Position numbers and translations under genes: made by a program. Shown piece after piece: positions 7,940 to 15,025 of a stretch of 50,871 nucleotides of DNA. The stretch is from Deltaproteobacteria bacterium. GTDB lineage: Bacteria; Myxococcota; UBA727; VGSZ01. Every line of letters starts with the position of its first letter. The first letter of the stretch is position 1. The stretch is from contig JADZDP010000246.1 of NCBI GenBank assembly GCA_020850995.1, positions 1 to 50,871 on the forward strand, in the 5' to 3' direction. The notes beneath the pieces are model-generated. The model saw only the letters and a program-made list of their open reading frames with translations. It was not told the DNA's origin and did no database searches.

Positions 7940-8668
7940 ATGCCGGCGGTTGAGGTCATCGAGGTCAAGCGGCACTACCAAGCGGGCGCCACCACGGTGC
8001 GCGCCGTCGACGGCGTGTCGCTCACGGTGGAGAAGGGCGAGTTCATGGCCATCGCGGGCCCCTCGGGCTCGGGCAAGACCACCCTGCTCAACCTGATCGG
8101 TGCGCTCGACGAGCCCACATCGGGAACCATCCGCATCGACGGCGTCGACCTCGCCGGCTTGTCGCGTCGACAGGTGGCCGACCTGCGGCGCGACAAGGTG
8201 GGCTTCGTGTTCCAGGCCTACAACTTGATTCCCGTGCTGACCGCCGCCGAGAACGCCGAGTACGTGCTGGAGCTGCAGCGTGTGCCGCGCGTCGAGCGCC
8301 GCAAGCGCATCAGTCAGCTCTTCACCGAGCTCGGTATCGGCGATCTCGTCGACGCGTGGCCCGGCAAGATGAGCGGTGGACAGCAACAGCGAGTGGCGGT
8401 GGCCCGCGCCATCGCGGCGCTGCCTGCGGTGGTGCTGGCAGATGAGCCGACCGCGAACCTCGACCAGGTCACCGGCCAAGCGCTCGTCGACATGATGCAC
8501 CGCCTCAACCACGAGCACGGCGTCACCTTCATCTTCTCCACCCACGATCCGATGGTGCTCGAGAAGGCTGAGCGCGTGGTGCGCTTGGTCGACGGCAAGA
8601 TCGCGAGCGACCAGCGCAAGGGTGAGACCGCACGGCAGATCGCAGCCGAGGCCCCGGCGGCGCGATGA
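7940..8668 (+). CDS. LolD/MacB-type ABC transporter ATPase
   Basis: The product has 242 residues. Walker A is GPSGSGKTT, the Q-loop lies in GFVFQAYNLIPVLTAAENAE, the signature is MSGGQQQRVAVARA, Walker B is VVLADEPTANLD and the switch His is in FSTHDP. The Q-loop region with LIPVLTAxEN is typical of the LolD/MacB/FtsE branch that works with FtsX-type permeases. A GGAG ribosome site precedes the ATG. The start of the outer-membrane gene overlaps its stop (ATGA at 8665-8668). It powers the transporter formed with the two permeases upstream. Confidence 0.92.
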   Translation: MPAVEVIEVKRHYQAGATTVRAVDGVSLTVEKGEFMAIAGPSGSGKTTLLNLIGALDEPTSGTIRIDGVDLAGLSRRQVADLRRDKVGFVFQAYNLIPVLTAAENAEYVLELQRVPRVERRKRISQLFTELGIGDLVDAWPGKMSGGQQQRVAVARAIAALPAVVLADEPTANLDQVTGQALVDMMHRLNHEHGVTFIFSTHDPMVLEKAERVVRLVDGKIASDQRKGETARQIAAEAPAAR

Positions 8669-10062
8669 CGGCCGCGCCCCGCGCACTCGCCCTGCTGTGT
8701 GCGTGCGCGGCGTCGAGCGGCGCCGGGGCGGCGGAGCTGGCTCGCTCCGACGACGGCTCGCGCCTGGTGGAGGCGAGCGGCTTCGTCAAGCCCTACGCCG
8801 GCTGGTTGCTGCTACCGCCCGAGCTCGTCGCCGCCACCGCCGAGCTCGAGCGCGCGCTCGACGAGGCGCGTGCGCTGGTGCCGCCGGAGTACCGCGCGGA
8901 GCTCCCCGATGGCGTCACGCTGCCCGAGCACGTCGGCATCTCCACGTGGACGGGGCGCGTGCAAGGGAAGGCGACCCTGCTCGGCTCCCTCGAGCTCGAG
9001 GCGGCGTGGCAGGCAGCGCTGGTGCTGTCGACCTCTTCGTCGGTGGGCGCGGGCGCGCCGCAGATGGGCGTGCTCGGCGGGAGCTCGGCCGAGCCCGCGC
9101 GCCGCCTCATCGACTTCGATGCCGCGATCGTCGACGAGGGCGGGTTGCGTGTGCTTCATAACCTCGATCGTTTGCTGCTGCGCTGGCAGACACCGGACTT
9201 CGCGCTCACCGTGGGGCGGCAGGCGCTCTCGTGGGGCGCCGGGCGCCTGTGGAACCCTACCGATTTGGTGAGCCCCTTCTCCCCCACCGACGTCGATCGC
9301 GAGGTGCGCCGCGGCGCCGACGCCGTGCGCCTGTCCTTGCCGCTGGGTGCGCTCAGCCAGATGGAGCTTCTGTGGCTGCCGCGCCAGGAGCTCGACGAAC
9401 AGGGCGTGGTCGTGCGCGCGCAGACCAACCTGTGGCAGACGGATCTGTCGGGCAGCGCGGCCAAGTACGTCGACGACCTGGTGCTCGGCGCCGACCTGGC
9501 AGGCGATCTCGGCCCCTTGGGCGTGCACGGCGAGGTCGCGTGGACCATCCCCGCGCGCCACCCGCAGCGCGACCACTTCGCGCGCGCCGTGGCGGGGCTC
9601 GATTGGCGCCCCTTCGACGAGCTGGTGCTCGGCGCCGAGTACTACTGGAACGGCTTTGGCAGCGATGACAAGGACGAGATCGTCGCGCGCCTCACCGATG
9701 TGCGCGCCCAGCGCGGCGAGGTGTTCGGCGCCGGGCGCCACTACGTCGGGCTGGTCGCATCGTGGCTGCCGGGCGAGCTCCTGACCGTGAACGCGACCGC
9801 CATCGTCAACGCCTCCGATACCAGCGTGTTGCTGGTGCCGGCGCTCGAGTACTGGCTCGAGCAGAGCGTCTTGCTGCGCGCGGGCGCGTTCGTACCCTAT
9901 GGCCTCGGCGTCGACGTGGCGCGCTTCGAGGCCCTTGGTGGCGACGACGTGCTCGGGAGGAGCGCGGCCTTCGACCACGCGTTGCGCACGCTGGAGGCAC
10001 AGAGCGAGCACGGGCTCACCCCGGCAGGCGTGTTCGTGCAAGTGGGCGCCTACGTCCCGTGA
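8665..10062 (+). CDS. Outer-membrane beta-barrel protein, DUF1302-like
   Basis: The product has 465 residues with a short signal peptide ending near GAGAAE. The mature part alternates short amphipathic strands. It contains LDRLLLRWQTPDFALTVGRQ and WGAGRLWNPTDLVSPFSPTD, a motif seen in DUF1302 and alginate-export-like barrels, then repeated strand pairs such as LGAEYYWNGFG, and a C-terminal strand VFVQVGAYVP without the canonical terminal Phe. It is the last member of the overlapping LolA-like/permease/permease/ATPase run, so it is likely the outer-membrane partner or acceptor of that system. Ligand and direction are not visible. Confidence 0.72.
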   Translation: MTAAPRALALLCACAASSGAGAAELARSDDGSRLVEASGFVKPYAGWLLLPPELVAATAELERALDEARALVPPEYRAELPDGVTLPEHVGISTWTGRVQGKATLLGSLELEAAWQAALVLSTSSSVGAGAPQMGVLGGSSAEPARRLIDFDAAIVDEGGLRVLHNLDRLLLRWQTPDFALTVGRQALSWGAGRLWNPTDLVSPFSPTDVDREVRRGADAVRLSLPLGALSQMELLWLPRQELDEQGVVVRAQTNLWQTDLSGSAAKYVDDLVLGADLAGDLGPLGVHGEVAWTIPARHPQRDHFARAVAGLDWRPFDELVLGAEYYWNGFGSDDKDEIVARLTDVRAQRGEVFGAGRHYVGLVASWLPGELLTVNATAIVNASDTSVLLVPALEYWLEQSVLLRAGAFVPYGLGVDVARFEALGGDDVLGRSAAFDHALRTLEAQSEHGLTPAGVFVQVGAYVP

Positions 10063-10119
10063 GCCGTGCGCGCGCCCGCCCGGCGATGACCGCGGCGCGC
10101 GGTCGTGGCACAAGAGCAC

Positions 10120-11073
10120 ATGCGCCTGGGCATCTTCGGCCGCCTCGACGATCCGCTCTCGAACCACACCGACGCGCGCGCGCGCGATCGCGGGCACGAG
10201 GTCGTGCGCCTGCCACTCTCCGCCATGCTCGACGGCACTCCGGCGGCCTTCGACGGCAGCGAGTGGTTGTTCGCGGGCAACGAGGTCGACGTCTGTGACG
10301 CCTTCGTGCTGCGGCAGTACCCCGCCGCGCACGCGCTGCTGGCGCCCTCAAGAGCCACGCACACGGCCGCCGACTGGTTCCGTCTCGGCATGCAGCAGCA
10401 AGAGCGCTCGGCCTTCGCGCAGGCGCTGCTGCTCGACCTGGAGCAGCGGGGCAAGCCCATGGTGAACCGCTTGGGCGCGACCCAACCCTACGATCACAAG
10501 CCGCTGCAGCTCGCGGTGTTGCGTCGGTTGGGCGCGCCCTTGCCGCGCACGCTCATCACCAACTTCCCCCAAGCGGCGCGTCTGTTCGCGGTCGAGGTGG
10601 GCCCGTGCATCTGCAAGCCCTTGGCGGGCGGCGCCGAGACCCGTGTCGTCGACGACGAGCTGCTGGCGCGCCTCGACGCGCTGCGCGCCGCCCCCGTCAT
10701 CTTCCAAGAGCGCATCGACGGGCCCGACGTGCGCGTCACCGTGGTGGGCGAGCGCGTGGTGTCGTCGGTCGCCATCGAGAGCAGCACCCTCGATTACCGC
10801 TCGGGCGCTGCCTACCAGAGCGGCGGCGCGCGCTACCTGCCGCACGCCTTGCCCGCCGCGGTCCTTGAGCTGTGCGTGCGCGTGGCGGCGGCCCTCGGGC
10901 AGACGCTTTCCGGCATCGATCTCAAGCACGCGGGCGGCACCCAGGGCTTGCATGGCTACGTCCTGCTCGAGGCCAACTCGGCGCCTGTGTATCTCGACAT
11001 CGAGCACAAGACGGGTGCGGGCATCACCGACGCGATCCTTCAGTGGCTCGAGCGCGCGGTGGCCCAGCGCTGA
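10120..11073 (+). CDS. RimK-like ATP-grasp ligase
   Basis: From the ATG at 10120 the product is 317 residues; a GTG at 10105 would add five. The N-terminal domain MRLGIFGRLDDPLSNHTDAR and the following AVLRRLGAPLPRTLIT are typical of RimK/glutathione-synthase-like enzymes. ATP-grasp signatures include PCICKPLAGGAETRVV (nucleotide Lys and Gly loop), IFQERIDGPDVRVTVVG, and the metal-binding GIDLK...LLEANSAP stretch. Such enzymes activate a carboxylate as an acyl phosphate and form an amide or ester, for example on peptides (graspetides), on ribosomal protein tails or in small molecules. The barrel gene ends 57 bases upstream. A 34-codon frame starts on the stop codon (TGATG). The substrate is not known. 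Confidence 0.85.
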   Translation: MRLGIFGRLDDPLSNHTDARARDRGHEVVRLPLSAMLDGTPAAFDGSEWLFAGNEVDVCDAFVLRQYPAAHALLAPSRATHTAADWFRLGMQQQERSAFAQALLLDLEQRGKPMVNRLGATQPYDHKPLQLAVLRRLGAPLPRTLITNFPQAARLFAVEVGPCICKPLAGGAETRVVDDELLARLDALRAAPVIFQERIDGPDVRVTVVGERVVSSVAIESSTLDYRSGAAYQSGGARYLPHALPAAVLELCVRVAAALGQTLSGIDLKHAGGTQGLHGYVLLEANSAPVYLDIEHKTGAGITDAILQWLERAVAQR

Positions 11074-11177
11074 TGACCGGCGTCGACGTCGCAGCAGTGA
11101 AGGACCACGCCGACGATGCCCGCGCAAGCGGAGGCGGGCGGCGCCGGCCTGCGTTCCCCGCCCGCAGCTTGCCCTGA
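11073..11177 (+). CDS. Tiny open frame coupled to the ATP-grasp stop
   Basis: The ATG at 11073 shares its A with the TGA of the ATP-grasp gene. The frame runs for 34 residues, beginning MTGVDVAAVKDHADDARA and ending in a basic, Pro-containing tail. A second in-register possibility on the same strand but in another frame is 11116-11217 (33 residues, beginning MPAQAEAGGAGL and ending DGSVDELLDQADA), preceded by GAAGGA about 11 bases upstream. Either could be a short peptide substrate for the ligase, but open frames this short also arise by chance in GC-rich DNA. I cannot assign a family. Confidence 0.22.
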   Translation: MTGVDVAAVKDHADDARASGGGRRRPAFPARSLP

Positions 11178-11407
11178 CGGGAGCGTGGATGAACTGCTGG
11201 ATCAGGCCGACGCCTGAGCGCGCCGGGCATGCTCCCTGCGGCGCGCAGCACGAGCACCGGCGCGCCTCCCGCGCCTCCCGCGCAGACGTCGCGGCGCGGC
11301 GGGCCTCGCGGCGCCGGCAGAGCCAAGCGCCGAGCACGACGGTGCTGCGGGGCAACGTCGGTCATTCATCCGAGGCCGCGATGCGCGCGAACCCTAGAGT
11401 CGCGCGC
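11178..11407. other. Rest of the 334-base gap behind the ATP-grasp gene
   Basis: Apart from the two tiny frames described for 11073-11217, I see no gene, strong hairpin or repeat between the ATP-grasp stop and the lipoprotein start. The promoter and leader of the lipoprotein gene should lie in the last 150 bases, but no convincing -35/-10 pair is visible. Confidence 0.5.
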
Positions 11408-12733
11408 ATGACCAGATCCGGCCTCCCCTTGCTGATCGCGCTCACCGCCTGCGGCGCCCCCGTGCTCGACGGCGACACCGCCACCGACATCGAGGCGGCG
11501 CCACCTCGCGACGCCGACGGTGACCCCTCGTTCGACGAGCCCACCGTCGAAGAGCCGCCCGATGGCATGCCGCACGCCGACGACGTGCCGCCGGACGAAG
11601 CGCCGCCCAACGTCGATCCGCTGCTCGGCTGCACGGCGCTCGCGCCCGCCACGCTGCCCGCGTCGTGCCCCTTCACGAATGAGCTGGTGGTCTACGGCCA
11701 GGAGGGTTGGAACGCGCTCGCCGACGCGCTCGCGCCCTCGCTCTCGCCCTGCACGCAGGCGTTCATCTCCATCCCGCCGAGAAACGACGACAAGACACTG
11801 GTACGCGAGGGTCAAGCTGCGCTGATGCGCGGGCGGGGCGCGCAGCTGCACCCCATGGCCGAGTTTCATTTCACGACGTGGAACCGGCTGCGCCAGGAGC
11901 AAGGCCTGTCCTGGCGCGAGCTCGGCATGCGCTTCCGCGAGGAGATGGAGCGCCAGGGCTATTGCGTCGAGGCCGGTGATACCTGGGCCATCAACGAAGC
12001 GCCGTCGGCGTTGCGCAAGGACGCGGCGTTCCGCGCCGGCTTCGCCGAGCTGCTCGGCGGGCTCGCCGAAGGTCGGCCCGGCATGCCGTTCGTCAAGGGC
12101 GCCGTCTTCATCGTCGGCTTCGGTCACAGGAGCACCAACCTGCCCGTCTACAAGGGCAACGTGAAGCGCGCCCTGCAAGACGCGGACTTCTGGGTGGAGG
12201 CGAACAAGGCGGTGCGCTTCTGGGGCCAAGAGGTCTACGTCGACCCGCAGCACGCCTGCGTGGCGGGCACGAGCGCCGCCGAGCGCCGCGCGCTAGTCAA
12301 CCGCTACGCCATGCACCCGCATCGGCTGAGCGTGGTCGCGCCCGACGCGGCTGGCGCCAACACCGCGCAGTCCTTCCTCGGGCGCGCCTATGTCCCGGTG
12401 CTGAACGCCGTGTGGGACGCCGCACCCGAGCGCGGCTATGGCGACACCACGGTGCCGCTCCTGCAAATGCAGCGCTTCGTGCGCGCCCAGGTCGACGCTG
12501 TCAGGAGCTACGCCTCGTCCAACGCCGCGCCCGACGGTCGCATCGGCTTCGCCTTCGCGAGCTACCACGATCCGCAGGAGTGGGCCGCGCTCGGCGCCAC
12601 CATCGGCGACGCGCTCGCCGGCGCGTACGGCGAGGGCGGCGTGGCGGCCGACGCCTGCGGCGTCGAGGGCTGCGCCTGCGTCGCAGATAGCGCCGCGTCG
12701 AACCCGGCGTGGGACGCCTTCTCGAGCTGGTAG
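11408..12733 (+). CDS. Lipoprotein of unknown function
   Basis: The ATG at 11408 gives 441 residues with a compact signal peptide, MTRSGLPLLIALTAC; the lipidated Cys is residue 15. An ATG at 11381 would give a longer n-region. An acidic, Pro-rich spacer (to about residue 75) precedes a folded domain containing LVVYGQEGWNALADALAPSL, FHFTTWNRLRQEQGLSWREL and a late IGFAFASYHDPQEWAALGAT segment. The spacing of FxxTTW, NEAP and the late Glu/Asp motifs loosely recalls a TIM-barrel hydrolase, but I cannot name the family. The gene is flanked by the two copies of a 43-bp sequence from the ATP-grasp 3' end (11028-11070 and 12747-12789). Confidence 0.75.
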   Translation: MTRSGLPLLIALTACGAPVLDGDTATDIEAAPPRDADGDPSFDEPTVEEPPDGMPHADDVPPDEAPPNVDPLLGCTALAPATLPASCPFTNELVVYGQEGWNALADALAPSLSPCTQAFISIPPRNDDKTLVREGQAALMRGRGAQLHPMAEFHFTTWNRLRQEQGLSWRELGMRFREEMERQGYCVEAGDTWAINEAPSALRKDAAFRAGFAELLGGLAEGRPGMPFVKGAVFIVGFGHRSTNLPVYKGNVKRALQDADFWVEANKAVRFWGQEVYVDPQHACVAGTSAAERRALVNRYAMHPHRLSVVAPDAAGANTAQSFLGRAYVPVLNAVWDAAPERGYGDTTVPLLQMQRFVRAQVDAVRSYASSNAAPDGRIGFAFASYHDPQEWAALGATIGDALAGAYGEGGVAADACGVEGCACVADSAASNPAWDAFSSW

Positions 12734-12746
12734 CGCCGGCGGGGCC

Positions 12747-12789
12747 CGACGGGATGCTCTGGTGGCTCGAGCGCGCCGTGGCCCAGCGC
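12747..12789 (+). repeat. Displaced copy of the ATP-grasp gene 3' end
   Basis: These 43 bases match 11028-11070, the last coding bases of the ATP-grasp gene. The 28-base core at 12762-12789 differs at one position; the outer 15 bases match at 10. Both copies translate to a tail ending WLERAVAQR, preceded here by PDGML instead of TDAIL. The copy starts 13 bases after the stop of the intervening lipoprotein gene and has no start of its own. It looks like the scar of a duplication or a remnant of a second ATP-grasp gene. Confidence 0.75.
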
Positions 12790-12798
12790 GGACGAACG

Positions 12799-12969
12799 TC
12801 AACGCCACTGCAGCTCCGAGCGCGGGTCACACGCGCCGCGTGGCGCGCGCGCTCGCAGCGGCCAGACCTCACCGTCGATGGAGGTGCGCTCGAGGTCGGG
12901 GACGGTGCGCTCCTCGATCCAGGTCTCGTCCAGGTCATCAACGCTGTGGCCTTCGACCCGGGTGTCCAT
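12799..12969 (-). CDS. Short acidic protein of 56 residues, hypothetical
   Basis: A minus-strand frame from the ATG at 12969 to the TGA at 12799 encodes 56 residues beginning MDTRVEGHSVDDLDETWIEE and ending SELQWR. It has balanced composition with acidic N-terminal and basic C-terminal halves and strong use of G or C at third positions, like the real genes nearby. GAGG stands just upstream of the start with short spacing. It lies in a 375-base interval otherwise lacking genes, 139 bases downstream of the next minus-strand gene. No family is recognised. Coding status rests on composition only. Confidence 0.45.
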   Translation of the reverse strand: MDTRVEGHSVDDLDETWIEERTVPDLERTSIDGEVWPLRARAPRGACDPRSELQWR

Positions 12970-13108
12970 GCACCTCGCCTATGCGCCGGGCGTGCCATGC
13001 GTGGCGTGGCGTTCTGGTGCGGCCTCGCCTGCTGCCTGCGGCCCGCTGCGTGCTGGAGGCAGCAGCGATCGGGCCCACACAGGTGCGATGTGCAAGGGCG
13101 GCGCGCGC

Positions 13109-14317
13109 TCAGGGCGAGGTGCAGAGCGCGTTCGAGACGTAGCCCACCTCGTCCTCGATCTGGAGCGCGATGGGGGTCGCGGCGCCCTCGGGGCAGACCT
13201 TGACCGACAGTGAGGAGGTGTACGAGGTCGTGGCCATGACCGACACCGTGTAGCCGGAGTCGTCGACGGCGCGGACGTAGGGGCTCGAGCCAAGATCGTC
13301 GTTCGGATCGAAGACGTTGAAGGTGACGGTGAGCTCGTCATCGCAGTAGCTCGAGGTGCTCACGACCGTGGCGGCGTACACCACCGGCCCGTCCGTCGCC
13401 CGGCTGCTGAGGTAGCTCGCGCCCGAGCAGCCGCCCGTCACCAGGGCAGGGTCCACGCAGATGGCGTAGGCCAGGTCGCAGAGGCGGTTGCCGCTCAGGC
13501 AGTCGGCGTCGCTCTCGCAGGTGAGCGGCTCGCCCTCGCCCTCGCCCTCGCCCGGCGGGACGTTGCTGTCGCCCGTCAGCGCGTCGCGCAGGTCTTCGTT
13601 GGCGTCCTCGAGGTCTTTGTTGGCCTCGTCGGCCGCCTTGCAGCTCCCCATGTGCAAGGAGGCCGTGACGTCACCGACCTCCTCGTCCAGGTCGTCGGCC
13701 TCGGCGAGCTCGGCATCGATGGAGAGCTCGATGCTGCCCTTGTCGTCGAACGCGACCACCTCGAGCTCGCCGCCTTTGGCCGGGAAGCAGGTGCGGTTGT
13801 CGTCGCTGCCGTCATCGTCGAGCTCGAGGAACCCCTCTTGGTGGCACACGGTGACGCTGGCGAAGGCTGGATTCTCGAAGTCGATGTCTGCGTCCTCGCC
13901 CAGGTCGTAGTCATCGACGAAGTCATCATCGTCCTTGACGAAGATGGACGCGCCCACGGTCCAGAAGTCTTCCGGCATGTGCCGCCGCCAGGCGTCCTCG
14001 TACGCATCGGCCAGCTCGTCGTACACGTCCTCCTCATCGTCATCTTCGTCGACCTCGTCGGCCTTGGCGGAGACCACGTCGTTCATCTCGCGCAACAGGG
14101 CGGTGGCGCTGCCGCACAGGTCGAGCGCGGTGGATGCGGTGGCGCTCACCTGGAAGCCTTCGCCGTCGCCCTCGAGCCAATAGCCCGACAGCAGCGGTGG
14201 CACCGCCTCGCCATCCACCTCGCCTTCGAAGGAGCCAGCGCACGCGACCGCGCCCGTCAGCGCGAGCGCGCTGACGACGACACGAGGGGCCAAAGAGAAC
14301 GAGCGCGAGCTGGTCAT
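13109..14317 (-). CDS. Acidic lipoprotein with short Gly-Glu linker
   Basis: The ATG at 14317, with GGAGG seven bases upstream, gives 402 residues. The signal peptide ends ALTGAVAC. Residues about 30-260 are strikingly acidic, with runs such as DEVDEDDDEEDVYDELAD and VKDDDDFVDDYDLGEDADID, and could bind calcium. A short Gly-Glu linker (PGEGEGEGEP) then leads to a Cys-containing segment resembling a Cys-rich repeat (CESDADCLSG, CDLAYAICV). The C-terminal beta-rich domain contains YVRAVDDSGYTVSVMATTSY. It was probably exported to the outer membrane or surface. Function unknown. The small poly-Asp lipoprotein gene lies 101 bases upstream on the same strand. Confidence 0.78.
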   Translation of the reverse strand: MTSSRSFSLAPRVVVSALALTGAVACAGSFEGEVDGEAVPPLLSGYWLEGDGEGFQVSATASTALDLCGSATALLREMNDVVSAKADEVDEDDDEEDVYDELADAYEDAWRRHMPEDFWTVGASIFVKDDDDFVDDYDLGEDADIDFENPAFASVTVCHQEGFLELDDDGSDDNRTCFPAKGGELEVVAFDDKGSIELSIDAELAEADDLDEEVGDVTASLHMGSCKAADEANKDLEDANEDLRDALTGDSNVPPGEGEGEGEPLTCESDADCLSGNRLCDLAYAICVDPALVTGGCSGASYLSSRATDGPVVYAATVVSTSSYCDDELTVTFNVFDPNDDLGSSPYVRAVDDSGYTVSVMATTSYTSSLSVKVCPEGAATPIALQIEDEVGYVSNALCTSP

Positions 14318-14418
14318 GGAAGCCTCCGGAAGCGGGAGCCGACCGCAGTGATCGCGACCTGGCAACCCGCATCCGGCAGGTGTGACCTGGGAACGCCCTC
14401 GCCCACGGGCCTCCCTTG

Positions 14419-14928
14419 TCAAGGCGTGCAGTAGGTGCCTGCCGCGGCCCCAATATCGCTGCAGTCCCAGAATGACGGGCAATCGGCGAACGACTCGCAG
14501 CGCTTCGAGCAGATGCCGGCGCCGGGATCGTCCACCTCGACGATGCAGATCACCTGGCAGTCGTCGTTGGTCTCGCAGTAGTCGCCGGTGTCATCCGAGC
14601 CTCCACCGCCTCCGCCGTCACCGCCGCCTCCACCGCCTCCCCCGTCACCGCCGCCTCCACCGTCACCGCCGCCTCCACCGCCGCCGCCGCCTCCACCGCC
14701 GCCTCCGTCGCCGTCATCATCATCGTCATCATCGTCATCATCGTCATCGTCGTCATCGTCATCGTCGTCATCGTCATCATCGTCATCGTCATCATCGTCA
14801 TCATCGTCATCGTCGGTGGTCGGGCCCACCGGGAGATAGCAGCCGCCAACGACGGTGGCGCCCAGGAGCAGCGCCAGGATCAGGGCCAGGGCCTGCCAGC
14901 GGCCCAGTGTGTTCTGCAGCTTCGTCAT
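14419..14928 (-). CDS. Lipoprotein with poly-Asp and poly-Gly linker
   Basis: The product has 169 residues. GGAGG lies eight bases before the ATG, and the signal peptide ends ATVVGGC. After YLPVGPTT come 34 consecutive Asp residues, then a Gly-rich stretch of about 40 residues with scattered Asp, and finally a small domain with eight Cys residues (YCETNDDC, CIVEVDDPGAGIC, CESFADCPSFWDC). The C-terminal part resembles short disulfide-rich repeats of myxobacterial surface proteins. The Asp block would be a highly charged, probably Ca2+-binding spacer between membrane and domain. The gene reads away from the large gene at 15026-18751 on the same strand. Confidence 0.78.
   Translation of the reverse strand: MTKLQNTLGRWQALALILALLLGATVVGGCYLPVGPTTDDDDDDDDDDDDDDDDDDDDDDDDDDDDDDDDDDGDGGGGGGGGGGGGGGDGGGGGDGGGGGGGGDGGGGGGSDDTGDYCETNDDCQVICIVEVDDPGAGICSKRCESFADCPSFWDCSDIGAAAGTYCTP
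14713..14814 (-). repeat. Trinucleotide run encoding 34 Asp
   Basis: An uninterrupted series of GAC and GAT codons on the minus strand encodes 34 Asp residues. GAC and GAT are mixed, so this is a cryptic microsatellite. It is directly followed, downstream in the gene, by a run of mainly GGC/GGA/GGT codons. Confidence 0.95.
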
Positions 14929-14942
14929 GGTTCATGCCTCCA

Positions 14943-14957
14943 GTCGCGGTGCGCGAC
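14943..14957 (-). terminator. Short GC hairpin behind the large gene
   Basis: GTCGCG and CGCGAC pair around a GTG loop, 69 bases after the stop of the 15026-18751 gene and just ahead of the poly-Asp lipoprotein start. There is no T run. It could be a weak terminator of the long upstream operon. Confidence 0.25.
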
Positions 14958-15025
14958 GAGGCCATCGAAGCAGACGCTGTGCCGTGCGAACACGACACAT
15001 AGCGGAAAAGCGAAGATCGCGGCGC

